Shown here in pieces: positions 25,016 to 33,012 of a stretch of 64,000 nt of DNA. Below the pieces are notes generated by a model. The model was not told the DNA's origin. It did not search any database and saw only the letters and a list, made by a program, of their open reading frames with translations. This DNA is from Nocardioides sp. HDW12B (GTDB lineage Bacteria > Actinomycetota > Actinomycetes > Propionibacteriales > Nocardioidaceae), in NCBI RefSeq assembly GCF_011299595.1, contig NZ_CP049867.1, positions 1,240,001 to 1,304,000 of the forward strand. Reading direction: 5' to 3'. The translations under genes were made by a program, and so were the position numbers. The stretch's first letter is position 1. Each line of letters begins with the position of its first letter.

Positions 25016-25159
25016 CGTGTCCTGGCACACACCAGGAATCGAGTTTGTCCTTCCAGGGTTGGGGATACTAGAAAGTAGAGGCGCTTGTTCACGGCGCCCG
25101 CCCAGACCAGAACGACACGATCCCGACCCGGTGTTCATCCGGGAAGAGAAGGAGCTCAC

Positions 25160-25861
25160 ATGGCTACCGCCAAGTTCGACATCAAGCCCGCCACCCGCCC
25201 GCTGTACGCCGGTGTCGGCGTGACCGACCGCGCCGTCGAGGCCGTCCGCGGCTCGCTGGCCCACAGCCAGAAGCGCATCAACGACGTCCAGCAGGACGCC
25301 CGCCAGATCGACCTCGACACCGTGACCCGCGAGGCCAAGGCCCGCCGCGCCGCCGTCGAGGCTCGCTTCACCGAGCTGCAGAAGAGCGTCCAGTCGGTGC
25401 CGAGCCGCATCCAGGCCCGCATCACCGCCGAGCTGAGCGAGCGCGAGCTCACCTACGGCCAGCTCGTGGACCGCGGCGAGACTCTGGTCGAGCGCATCCG
25501 TCGCCAGAGCTCCACCCAGGAGACCAAGCGCAACGCCAAGACCACCTCGTCGAAGGCGAAGACCACCCGCACCCAGGGCAAGAAGGCTGCCGGCACCACG
25601 CGCAGCCAGGCCAAGGGCGCCGCGACCTCCACCGCCAACACGGCCAAGAACCAGGCCGCCTCGACCGCCGAGGCTGCGAAGGGTGCGGCGAAGTCCACCG
25701 CGTCCACCGCCAAGAGCGGCGCGAAGTCGACCCGCACCACGGCCAAGAACCAGTCCTCGCGCCCGTCGAGCAGCGCCAAGGCGACCGGCACCGCGGCCAA
25801 GAAGACGGCCACCTCGGCCGCCAAGGCCACCAAGGACGCCGCTGCCAAGGTCGGCGACTGA
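25160..25861 (+). CDS. Heparin-binding hemagglutinin (HbhA)-like Lys/Ala-rich protein
   Basis: A 233-residue protein of two parts. Residues 1-115 are mixed-charge and probably a helical coiled coil (YAGVGVTDRAVEAVR, ARRAAVEARFTELQK). Residues 116-233 are a low-complexity Lys/Ala/Thr/Ser tail with many AAKxxA and TAKN units, resembling the tail of mycobacterial HbhA and of histone H1-like proteins. It has no signal peptide, as is also true of HbhA. ATG at 25160 follows GAAGGAGCTCAC, a strong ribosome-binding site. A strong terminator follows, so it is monocistronic. A surface adhesin, lipid-associated protein or nucleoid protein are all possible; the tail should bind polyanions. Confidence 0.82.
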   Translation: MATAKFDIKPATRPLYAGVGVTDRAVEAVRGSLAHSQKRINDVQQDARQIDLDTVTREAKARRAAVEARFTELQKSVQSVPSRIQARITAELSERELTYGQLVDRGETLVERIRRQSSTQETKRNAKTTSSKAKTTRTQGKKAAGTTRSQAKGAATSTANTAKNQAASTAEAAKGAAKSTASTAKSGAKSTRTTAKNQSSRPSSSAKATGTAAKKTATSAAKATKDAAAKVGD

Positions 25862-25897
25862 CCTCACCGGTCGGGCCGCGCGCCCGACCGCACGACC

Positions 25898-25928
25898 GAG
25901 GCCCCAGGAGCACCGCTCCTGGGGCCTC
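25898..25928 (+). terminator. Terminator hairpin after the HbhA-like gene
   Basis: A perfect 14-bp stem (GAGGCCCCAGGAGC with GCTCCTGGGGCCTC) and a 3-nt loop lie 37 bp after the stop codon. The stem is very GC-rich with no T-run, as is common in this kind of genome. Confidence 0.8.
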
Positions 25929-26021
25929 GTCGCGTCCCGGATCAGCCCGCCCAGCGGTCCACGTCCGGGGTTGGCCGGCGCCCCTCGGTCGCGCCTGAGG
26001 GGACCTGTCGGTGGGGCGGCC

Positions 26022-26048
26022 TAGGCTCGGGGGGTGAAGACACGATGA
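26022..26048 (+). promoter_or_regulatory. -10 box and possible leaderless four-codon mini-ORF
   Basis: TAGGCT (26022-26027) is followed 6 nt later by GTG-AAG-ACA-CGA-TGA (26034-26048). The TGA overlaps the ATG of the next gene as ATGA. A leaderless mini-ORF could therefore feed ribosomes into the 92-residue gene, which lacks a clear ribosome-binding site. Confidence 0.35.
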
Positions 26049-26323
26049 GCAAGATGGACGCCCTCCGCGCGATGCGGGAAGAGCGCTACGAGCAGGCCCA
26101 GAGGACAGCCGCCGGCGGTGCCGCCCGCGCGGCGCAACCGGCACGACGTACGACGGCAGCGACGCGGCCTCCGGTCGCACCCCCGGCGACCGACCGGGAG
26201 GAGAAGGCGACCGACGCGTCCGCGCCCGAGCCCGTCGAGGCCCTCTGCGGGCACAAGAACATGGGCGGGCGCAGCTGCACGCGACCGGCCGGGCACAGCG
26301 AGAAGAGCCACCGCTACAGCTGA
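26045..26323 (+). CDS. Small protein with conserved-looking Cys/His C-terminus
   Basis: No family is recognised with certainty. The 92-residue product starts with a charged helical segment (MSKMDALRAMREERYEQAQ). A disordered Ala/Pro/Thr-rich linker follows, and it ends with CGHKNMGGRSCTRPAGHSEK. The two cysteines and two histidines in the last 25 residues (C-x-H, C, H) look like a small metal-binding knuckle, and the sharp change from disorder to an ordered tail suggests this is the functional part. It is soluble and lies immediately before rnpB. The start at 26045 is supported by the mini-ORF overlap but not by a strong ribosome-binding site. Confidence 0.65.
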   Translation: MSKMDALRAMREERYEQAQRTAAGGAARAAQPARRTTAATRPPVAPPATDREEKATDASAPEPVEALCGHKNMGGRSCTRPAGHSEKSHRYS

Positions 26324-26346
26324 GGCCGGACCACCGCGCGTCGCCG

Positions 26347-26352
26347 TACACT
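26347..26352 (+). promoter_or_regulatory. -10 box (TACACT) of rnpB
   Basis: TACACT ends 6 nt before the first base of the P1 helix at 26359, the spacing expected for initiation at the mature 5' end. Confidence 0.6.
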
Positions 26353-26358
26353 GAGGGC

Positions 26359-26772
26359 GCGGATGAGCTGACCGGGCGGTCGCGGCGTCGGGAGACCGGC
26401 GTCGAGGAAGGTCCGGGCTCCACAGGGCATGGTGGTGGGTAACGCCCACCCGGGGTGACCCGCGGGACAGTGCCACAGAGAACAGACCGCCGTTGCTCGG
26501 CTCCGGCCGAGCGGCGGCAAGGGTGAAACGGTGGTGTAAGAGACCACCAGCGCTCCGGGTGACCGGAGCGGCTCGGTAAACCCCACCAGGAGCAAGATCA
26601 AGAGGGCCGGTCCTGGACCGGCCTGCGTGAGCGTTCGAGGGCGGCCCGCCCGAGCTCACGGGTAGATCGCACGAGGCTGCCGGCAACGGCAGTCCCAGAT
26701 GGATGGCCGCACATCGCAGGTGACCGCAAGGTCAGCGAGGACAGAACCCGGCCTACAGGTCAGCTCATCCGC
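26359..26772 (+). ncRNA. rnpB: RNase P RNA (bacterial type A)
   Basis: This is the catalytic RNA of ribonuclease P, which trims tRNA 5' leaders. The ends pair perfectly as helix P1 (GCGGATGAGCTGACC with GGTCAGCTCATCCGC). The conserved core is present: GAGGAAGGTCCGGGCTCC with ACAGGG at the 5' side, and GACAGAACCCGGCCTA at the 3' side. Between them are GGGTGAAACGGTGG and TAAACCCCACC with the paired specificity region. Length, about 414 nt, fits actinobacterial type A molecules. No protein gene overlaps it. Confidence 0.96.
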
Positions 26773-26944
26773 ACCCCCCCACTTGACCGCTCTGTCGCTC
26801 GACGGCAGACGGGTGCGGCTGTGCGAGCGCGACGCTGCGGTGGCGCTCCGCGGTGGTTTGTCACATGACTGACAACGAGGGGCCTCCGGAACGTACCGTG
26901 GCGGTGCCGTCCGCGTCGGGCGGCGTCCCCACCTCGGAGGTCCC

Positions 26945-29245
26945 GTGTCCCGTCTGCTCGTCAGCTCGCTGGTCGCTCTCACCACGGTCCTCGGCACGGC
27001 GTTGCCGCTGGCACCAGCGTCGGCCGCGGACGACGTACCGGTCGGAGCGCCCGCGGCTGCCCAACGGGCGGAGCCGAAGCTGGGTAGCCCGGACGGGTGG
27101 CCGTTCACGCAGCAGCTGTCGCGGACCTCCGGCACCGGTCGCCTGCACGACGGGGCGTCGTACTGGTCGGACTTCGTGTACGACGACCACGGTGCGGCTG
27201 TCCCCAGCGCCTTCACCGTCGACAACGTGGCCAAGCTGGCCCCGACGCAGGGCGTCTACGAGTACCCGGCCGGGCCGGCGAAGGGCAACGGCGCCGACGT
27301 GTTCGTCGCTGCTGCGGGCGCCACCGACCGGGCGACCTTCTGGCGCGTGGACTGGAACACGCTCGCCGAGCCGCGGGTCCCGATCGCGGTGTGGACGTTC
27401 GACACCGACGGCGACGCCTCGACCGGCGGGTCCGACTGGCCCGCAGGAGCGGGAGTCCGCTCCGATGGCATCGAGAAGGCTCTGGTCGTGTCCAGCCGCG
27501 GCGCCTGGCTGCACGACCTGCAGAAGGGCACCAGCGTCGACGTCACGGACCGGGGCGGTCGGCTGACCGTCGACCGCGGGACGCGCTCGTTCGTCGCCCG
27601 GGTGCCCCGCACCCTGCTGCCTGCGAACGGTGAGTGGCGCGTGCGCCTCGGCGCCGGACTGGCATCGCCCGACGGTCGCACGATGGCGACCCCCAGCGTC
27701 GCCGGCGGACTGCCGGCGGTCGGGCTGCCGCGGGTCTACAACCTGGCGTTCCGCACCGCGCAGCAGGAGCCGCCGGTGCACACCGACTCGATGACCGCGG
27801 CGCTGCAGGTCGCCGCCCAGGAGGCCCTCGCCAGCACCCCGCCCTTCGACCAGCTCGGAGCCGACGGCCTGGCCCGCTACGTCACCGGCAACTTCTGGAT
27901 GGAGGACAACCAGGCCGACACCCTCGCTGGCGGGGACGTCTCGCGCTTCTCCCAGGTCGTGGACTGGTCCCGGCTGGCGCGACGCGTCAGCACCCGCGAG
28001 CCCCTGGTCCGCGGCTACAGCAACCGCTGGTACGTCTCGCGCCTCGACCTCGGCGCCGGCGTGGTCGCCAACGAGGGCGGGGCGACCGGTGACGGCCGGG
28101 CCAACTACCTCAGCCCGGTCCAGCCGTACGGCGTCTACGTGCCGCAGGGCTACGAGCCCGGCCGTGGCACACCGTTGACGTGGATCCTGCACTCGCTCGA
28201 CGTCAACCACAACCAGTACGGCGCCTACGACCCGTTGCTGATGCAGCAGCTGTGCGAGCGGCGCGACTCGATCTGTGCCACGACGCTCGGCCGCGGTCCG
28301 GACGGGTGGTACTTCGACGAGGCGGAGGAGGACTTCTGGGCGGTGTGGCGCTCCCTGGGCGCCGCCTACTCGCTGTCGACCCGGCACACGCAGCTCACCG
28401 GCTACTCCATGGGTGGGTACGCCGCCTACAAGCTGGGCCTCGCGCACCCCGACCTGTACGCCGGCGCGATGAGCCTGGCCGGGCCGCCGAAGTGCGGGGT
28501 CTCGCTCGACGGCGACGACCTCACGACGCCGGCCTTCGGTGGCCGGTGCACCTCTGACGGCGGCACGGTCGAGCTCGTCGAGAACGCGCGCTGGACGCCG
28601 TACCGCGTCGCGCAGGGGTTCCTCGACCAGCTCGTGCCGTTCACCTCGGTCGAAGCGCAGGTCGCGGCGTTCGACGAGGCCGGCCTGCGGCACCTCTTCG
28701 TGCGCTACCCGGGCGAGGACCACCTGGTCTTCGCGACGCAGGACCGCTTCGCCACGGTCGTCGAGGGCCTCGGTCGTCCGGCCGCGGAGCGCAACCCCCA
28801 CGTCGTCGACTACACCTGGCGTCCCCACCTGACGCGCCGCGACCTCGGTATCGGCGCCACCACGGCCTGGTGGACCTCCCAGCTCCAGGCGCGCTCGGAC
28901 GCACCCGGCTCGCTGGCACGCGTGCAGGCGCGCACCTCCGGGCTCCGTGCCCGGGCGCACGACGTCGTCCGCAGCGGGCCGACCCCGGTCACGTCGCCGC
29001 TGCCGGCCATCGTCACGGCACTCGAGTGGGTGGCGGGCGACCTGCTCGACCAGCGCCAGCGTCTGGAGATCGAGCTGAGCAACGTACGACGCGTGGCGGT
29101 CGACATGGCGCGGGCCGGGCTGCGGTGCGGCATCGTTGACGTGACCTCGGACGGCACTGCGAAGCTGGTGCTCACCGACCTCCCTGGCGCCGACCGTGTC
29201 CTCGACGTGACGGCGGGGGAGCGCCGCTACCGGCTGCCCTGCTGA
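26945..29245 (+). CDS. Secreted alpha/beta hydrolase (esterase/feruloyl-esterase-like)
   Basis: A 766-residue exported protein. The Sec signal SLVALTTVLGTALPLAPASAAD ends with an AxA site near residue 25. Residues 30-330 look like an all-beta domain with WTFDTDGDASTGGSDWP. A hydrolase domain follows with YGVYVPQGYEPGRGTPLTWILHSL. It has the nucleophile elbow TGYSMGGYAAYK (Ser about 488) and a candidate catalytic His about 593 in YPGEDHLVF. The C-terminal 120 residues form another domain ending RYRLPC. The fold resembles polyhydroxybutyrate-depolymerase or esterase-D-like lipases; the ester substrate is unknown. GTG at 26945 follows CGGAGG. It stands alone after rnpB. Confidence 0.78.
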   Translation: MSRLLVSSLVALTTVLGTALPLAPASAADDVPVGAPAAAQRAEPKLGSPDGWPFTQQLSRTSGTGRLHDGASYWSDFVYDDHGAAVPSAFTVDNVAKLAPTQGVYEYPAGPAKGNGADVFVAAAGATDRATFWRVDWNTLAEPRVPIAVWTFDTDGDASTGGSDWPAGAGVRSDGIEKALVVSSRGAWLHDLQKGTSVDVTDRGGRLTVDRGTRSFVARVPRTLLPANGEWRVRLGAGLASPDGRTMATPSVAGGLPAVGLPRVYNLAFRTAQQEPPVHTDSMTAALQVAAQEALASTPPFDQLGADGLARYVTGNFWMEDNQADTLAGGDVSRFSQVVDWSRLARRVSTREPLVRGYSNRWYVSRLDLGAGVVANEGGATGDGRANYLSPVQPYGVYVPQGYEPGRGTPLTWILHSLDVNHNQYGAYDPLLMQQLCERRDSICATTLGRGPDGWYFDEAEEDFWAVWRSLGAAYSLSTRHTQLTGYSMGGYAAYKLGLAHPDLYAGAMSLAGPPKCGVSLDGDDLTTPAFGGRCTSDGGTVELVENARWTPYRVAQGFLDQLVPFTSVEAQVAAFDEAGLRHLFVRYPGEDHLVFATQDRFATVVEGLGRPAAERNPHVVDYTWRPHLTRRDLGIGATTAWWTSQLQARSDAPGSLARVQARTSGLRARAHDVVRSGPTPVTSPLPAIVTALEWVAGDLLDQRQRLEIELSNVRRVAVDMARAGLRCGIVDVTSDGTAKLVLTDLPGADRVLDVTAGERRYRLPC

Positions 29246-29375
29246 GGTCCCCAGCGACGCAGAGTCGTCGGTGGACCTCGATGCCAGTGCCCTTGGTCCC
29301 TGAGCTGCAGGGGGCGAGCGGCCTAGGTTCGGCACCAGAGGCCCGGACCGAGGGCCCGGATCTCGAGGAGCCATC

Positions 29376-29966
29376 ATGGACAGCACCGTGTCAACCGTCG
29401 GAGCACCCCGCCGCAGCACCGTCCTGGGCAGTGTTGCTGCCGTGGTCGCGCTGGTGGCCACCAGCGTCGCGCTCGCACCGCCGGCGCACGCCGAGACGCG
29501 CACCGTGGTCGACGAGGGTGGGGAGGCGCTGCAGGGCCCGGCCTACCAGCTGCTGAGCGGCACGATGACCTACACGCACGAGCAGACGAAGCTGACCGCG
29601 CGCATCCAACGCGTCAGCAAGGAGCGCACGTGGGTGGGGGGCAGCGTCTACTACGCCGACGACAGCATGCTGCGCGTGATCACGACGTACCGAGACGGGC
29701 GCCGCGTGACGCGGGGGACGTTCTTCACCGCCGGCGGCTCGCAGACGTCCGTGCCGGTCACCTCGCGGTGGGACCTCGCCCGTGACCGCGTGACGATGAC
29801 CGTCGACAACACCGCGCACGACCCCAAGCCCGGCAACGAGCGCGCCCTGCTCGACGTCTACACCGTCACCAAGGGATGGATGCACGGCCCGCACTGCGAC
29901 GTGAGGCCGAACGGCGAGCTCGAGCGCTGCAACGACGACTACGTGTCGGCACGGCTGAGCCGGTAG
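29376..29966 (+). CDS. Secreted hypothetical protein
   Basis: I do not recognise this family. The 196-residue precursor has a Sec signal (STVLGSVAAVVALVATSVALAPPAHAE), cleaved after AHA near residue 39. The mature domain of about 155 residues is rich in beta-strand-like stretches (TARIQRVSKERTWVGGSVYYAD, SMLRVITTYRDGRRV, DRVTMTVDNTAHD) and has two cysteines near the C-terminus that could form a disulfide. ATG at 29376 has GAGGAG upstream. A TAGGTT -10 box at 29324-29329 gives it its own promoter. It follows the secreted hydrolase but has separate signals. Confidence 0.72.
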   Translation: MDSTVSTVGAPRRSTVLGSVAAVVALVATSVALAPPAHAETRTVVDEGGEALQGPAYQLLSGTMTYTHEQTKLTARIQRVSKERTWVGGSVYYADDSMLRVITTYRDGRRVTRGTFFTAGGSQTSVPVTSRWDLARDRVTMTVDNTAHDPKPGNERALLDVYTVTKGWMHGPHCDVRPNGELERCNDDYVSARLSR

Positions 29967-29987
29967 GGGTCACGACCGCGTGCGGGC

Positions 29988-30350
29988 TCAGGACTCCCAG
30001 GCCCGCTCGAGCAGGCGCGTGGCCTCCTCGCGGGACAGGCCCGCCCGACGGGCCGAGCGTGCGAACGCCGCGGCGTCCTGGTCGAGAGTGCCCGAACTCT
30101 TCTCGAGGTGGCGCGACCTCACGAAGGTGCCGCGGCGTCCTTCGGTGGTGATGACGCCGTCGGCCTCGAGGGCGCGGTAGGCCTTCGCGACCGTGTTGGC
30201 GGCCAGGCCCAGATCCGTCGCCAGCTGGCGCACCGTGTCCAGGCGGGCGCCGGCAGGCAGCTCGCCGCGGGCGACCAGGCCGGCGATGCCGCTCCGCAGC
30301 TGCTCGAAGGGCGGCACCGCAGAGGTGCTGTCGATCTCGACGTCGAGCAC
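29988..30350 (-). CDS. GntR-family transcriptional regulator (YtrA-type, short)
   Basis: A 120-residue regulator. The winged-helix domain (about 10-75) has PPFEQLRSGIAGLVARGELPAG, LPAGARLDTVRQLATDLGLAANTVAKAYRALEADGVI split by a turn, and TEGRRGTFV. The C-terminal part is only about 45 helical residues, which fits the YtrA subfamily that dimerises through a short tail and often controls ABC transporter operons. GTG at 30350 begins VLDVEIDST. No transporter is adjacent, so its target is unclear; autoregulation is usual for the subfamily. Confidence 0.9.
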   Translation of the reverse strand: MLDVEIDSTSAVPPFEQLRSGIAGLVARGELPAGARLDTVRQLATDLGLAANTVAKAYRALEADGVITTEGRRGTFVRSRHLEKSSGTLDQDAAAFARSARRAGLSREEATRLLERAWES

Positions 30351-30439
30351 GGGAGTCCTTCCGCTGGGTCCCGGCGAAGGTAGCAGCGTGGTTCCTCGGG
30401 GCCACGCGGTGGACCGGACCCGACGGCTAGCCTGACGAG

Positions 30440-30733
30440 GTGAGCAGCGAGGCCACCCGCCGGGCCGTGGACGCGGCGATCGTCCCGCTCGTGGCGTCGC
30501 TGGGACCGTGGGGCGTCCACGAGGGGCACTGGCTGCCGGGGCGCGACGGCCACCCGGTGCTGTGGTTCCGGACCCGCACCGAGGCCGAGGCCACCGCGCT
30601 GCAGGGACAGGTCTGGCTCGTCGCTCAGGTCCAGGTGGTGCTGCAGCGCGTCGGAGTGCCGCCGAGCGACGTGGCCCGCGTGGGGCTGCAGTTCTCCTCC
30701 GGTCAGGCGGAGGCGCGGCTCTTCGAGGAGTGA
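30440..30733 (+). CDS. Small hypothetical protein
   Basis: No family is recognised. The 97-residue soluble product contains LPGRDGHPVLWFRTRTEAEATAL and VLQRVGVPPSDVARVGLQFSSG, suggesting a small alpha/beta fold. GTG at 30440 is supported by a TAGCCT -10 box (30428-30433) 6 nt upstream, a leaderless arrangement. Its 3' end overlaps the convergent metal-receptor-like gene by 31 bp, which is unusual and would make the two mRNAs complementary at their ends. Confidence 0.6.
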   Translation: MSSEATRRAVDAAIVPLVASLGPWGVHEGHWLPGRDGHPVLWFRTRTEAEATALQGQVWLVAQVQVVLQRVGVPPSDVARVGLQFSSGQAEARLFEE

Positions 30734-31614
30734 ACCGCCGCCAGCGTCGCGGGGGCGGGCAGGTCCTCGGCGGGGTGGAGCACCGCCGCCAGGTCCTCGA
30801 CGGCGTCGACCAGCCGCAGCGCGGGGCGGGTCCACGACGCGTTGGCGTCCGCGGCCCACACCGGCACGTCGGCAGGCAGCAGCCCGTCGTCCACCAGCTG
30901 CCGGGCCAGGCCCGACGCTGAGTCGAGGTCGTAGCCGCACGGCGCCACCACGACAAGGTCCGCCGCTGCCGAACGCACGTCGTGCCACGTGATCCGCGAC
31001 GACCGCGCGCCGGACGCGCCCAGCGCCACGACACCGCCGGCCGCCTCGACCAGGTCGGGCAGCCAGTGGCCGGGGGAGTACGGCGGGTCGGTCCACTCCA
31101 GCACCAGCACCCGCGGGCGCGGGCGGCCGGCCACGCGTCGCCGTACGACGTCGAGCCGCGCCTTCGCTGCGGCCACCGCACCGGCGGCTGTGTCGGAGCG
31201 GCACGTCGCGGCGCCGATCGTCAGCACCGACTCCAGCACCTGCGCGAGGGTCTGCGGGTCGACCGTGACCACCTCGGCCCGGCAGCCCAGGTGCTGCAGC
31301 GCGCCGTCCACGGTGTCGACGTCGATCGCGCAGACCGCGCAGAGGTCCTGGGTCACGACCAGGTCGGGGTCGAGGTCCGCCAGCGCCCCGGCGTCGAGGT
31401 GGTACAGGTCCTCGCCGCGGGCCACCGCCCCGGCGACGAACGCGTCGATCTCGCTCGGGGACAGTCCCGCGGGCAGCGCGGTCGTCGACACGATCCGGCG
31501 CTGCCGGGCCTCGGCCGGGTGGTCGCACTCGAAGGTCACGCCGACGACGTCGTCCCCGGCCCCGAGGTCGAAGAGGATCTCGGTGGCCGACGGCAGCAGG
31601 GAGACGATGCGCAC
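30703..31614 (-). CDS. Helical-backbone metal receptor / BtuF-like cobalamin-binding protein, no signal peptide
   Basis: A 303-residue protein of the class III periplasmic-binding-protein fold (BtuF/FecB/TroA-like). It starts MRIVSLLPSATEILFDLGAGDDVVGVTFECDHP and contains PDLVVTQDLCAVCAID, VLVLEWTDPPYSPGHWLPDLVE and APCGYDLD. There is no signal or lipoprotein sequence, so it is predicted to be cytosolic, as are related orphan cobalamin-binding-like proteins. No ABC permease or ATPase lies beside it. GTG at 31614 is supported by a TAGGCT -10 box (31626-31621, minus strand) 6 nt before it. That box is interlocked with the -10 of the divergent VOC gene. Confidence 0.82.
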   Translation of the reverse strand: MRIVSLLPSATEILFDLGAGDDVVGVTFECDHPAEARQRRIVSTTALPAGLSPSEIDAFVAGAVARGEDLYHLDAGALADLDPDLVVTQDLCAVCAIDVDTVDGALQHLGCRAEVVTVDPQTLAQVLESVLTIGAATCRSDTAAGAVAAAKARLDVVRRRVAGRPRPRVLVLEWTDPPYSPGHWLPDLVEAAGGVVALGASGARSSRITWHDVRSAAADLVVVAPCGYDLDSASGLARQLVDDGLLPADVPVWAADANASWTRPALRLVDAVEDLAAVLHPAEDLPAPATLAAVHSSKSRASA

Positions 31615-31620
31615 GCCGCC

Positions 31621-31630
31621 AGCCTAGGGT
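31621..31630. promoter_or_regulatory. Interlocked -10 boxes of a divergent gene pair
   Basis: AGCCTAGGGT reads TAGGCT on the minus strand and TAGGGT on the plus strand, sharing the central TA. The start codons lie 6 nt (31614, minus) and 7 nt (31638, plus) from their boxes, so both transcripts would be leaderless and divergent from one 10-bp core. Confidence 0.6.
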
Positions 31631-31637
31631 GGGGCGG

Positions 31638-32381
31638 GTGTTCTGGATGAGCGCCTTCCTCGACCTCCCGCCCGGCAGCTTCGAGACGGGGGCGACCTTC
31701 TGGAGCCGGGTGACAGGCTACGACGTCTCGCCCCGGCGCGGGGAGCGTGACGAGTTCGCGACGCTCGTGCCCGGCGACGGGGACGACTTCCTGCGGGTCC
31801 AGGAGCTGGAGCACGGCCCCGGCGGGATCCACCTCGACCTCCACGTCGATTCGCCCGCCCAGGAGGCCGACCGCGCCGTCGCCCTCGGTGCTCGGGTGCA
31901 GCACCGCTCCGAGCACGGGTACGTCGTCCTCGACTCGCCTGGCGGGATGACGTTCTGCTTCGTCGGCCACCGGGCGTCGCACCGACCCGCACCGGCGGTG
32001 TGGCCGGGCGGGCACCGGTCGCTGGTCGACCAGGTGTGCCTCGACATCCCGCCCTCGTCGTACGACGCGGAGTGCACGTTCTGGCGCGACCTGACCGGGG
32101 AGAGCCTGCACGCGTCGAGCGTGTCGACCCAGTTCCAGAGCCTGACCCGGTCGGCCGGCCAGCCGCTGCGCCTGCTGCTGCAGCGCCTCGACGACGAGCA
32201 GGAGCGGGTCACCGCCCACCTCGACCTGGCCGCCGAGGACCGGGAGGCCGAGACCGCTCGCCACGAGGAACTGGGAGCCGTGGTCGTGGGCAGCCACACG
32301 AGGTGGACCGTGCTCACCGACCCGGTCGGAGCGGCGTACTGCATCACCGATCGCGACCCGGTCACCGGCCTCCTGGCCTGA
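31638..32381 (+). CDS. VOC (glyoxalase/dioxygenase-fold) family protein
   Basis: A 247-residue protein with two VOC modules in tandem. The first (about 1-115) contains FLDLPPGSFETGATFWSRVTG, GGIHLDLHVDSP and GYVVLDSPGGMTFCFV. The second (about 130-247) contains VCLDIPPSSYDAECTFWRDLTG, VTAHLDLAAED and TVLTDPVGAAYCITDRDP. Histidine and acidic residues typical of the metal site are present in both modules. GTG at 31638 is preferred to GTG 31629 or ATG 31647 because a TAGGGT -10 box stands 7 nt upstream. Catalytic role and substrate unknown. Confidence 0.82.
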   Translation: MFWMSAFLDLPPGSFETGATFWSRVTGYDVSPRRGERDEFATLVPGDGDDFLRVQELEHGPGGIHLDLHVDSPAQEADRAVALGARVQHRSEHGYVVLDSPGGMTFCFVGHRASHRPAPAVWPGGHRSLVDQVCLDIPPSSYDAECTFWRDLTGESLHASSVSTQFQSLTRSAGQPLRLLLQRLDDEQERVTAHLDLAAEDREAETARHEELGAVVVGSHTRWTVLTDPVGAAYCITDRDPVTGLLA

Positions 32382-32513
32382 GCCCCACCGGGCGCGACAC
32401 CGCGGGCCTGCGCTCAGCGGACAACGCCCCGCACCTCCTGGATATCGGCGCGACCGGCGGTGGGTGAGGCTCGGGACGACGCGGCTCACCCGAGCCCGGA
32501 AGGAGCACGTGCC

Positions 32514-33011
32514 ATGACCGACCAGGTGCCGGAGGCCATCAGCGCCGCCCTTGCCGACGCAGACGCCGCCCTCGCCCGACTCGACGACGCCCTCGGGCGC
32601 CTCAGCGACGGCGATCTCCACCGCGCTCACTTCGACGGCGGCTGGACGGTCGCGCAGGTGGTGTCGCACATCAACATGTGCGCGATCCTGTGGCTCGGCG
32701 ACCTCAAGCGCATCGAGCACGACCCCGAGCTGTCGTTCATCTTCCGTGAGGAGGTGGGCCACGACCTGACCGGCTACCCGCCGCCGACGATCGAGATCGC
32801 CCGGCGCCAGCTCGCCAGCACCCGTCGAAGCCTCGCCACCGCCGGCGGGGCGGTCGGTGCCGACGTGCTGTCGCGCGTCGTCGAGATCCCCGACCTCGGC
32901 ACGATGACGGTCGAGGAGTGGTCGCCGCTGATCATCGGCCACGCCAGCGGGCACGTCGAGCAGGCCTTCGAGATCATGCGCAACCGCGAGTTCGCTCCCG
33001 AGGGGGTCTGA
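32514..33011 (+). CDS. DinB/YfiT-like four-helix-bundle protein
   Basis: A 165-residue protein of the DinB superfamily, which includes thiol-dependent S-transferases and many uncharacterised metal-binding helix bundles. Candidate metal histidines are in QVVSHINMCAILWLGDL near residue 46 and IIGHASGHVEQAFEI near 147. ATG at 32514 follows AAGGAGCACGTGCC. The alcohol dehydrogenase gene starts 1 nt after the stop, so the two are cotranscribed. A role in thiol-dependent detoxification beside a dehydrogenase is plausible but not shown. Confidence 0.82.
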   Translation: MTDQVPEAISAALADADAALARLDDALGRLSDGDLHRAHFDGGWTVAQVVSHINMCAILWLGDLKRIEHDPELSFIFREEVGHDLTGYPPPTIEIARRQLASTRRSLATAGGAVGADVLSRVVEIPDLGTMTVEEWSPLIIGHASGHVEQAFEIMRNREFAPEGV

Positions 33012-33012
33012 G

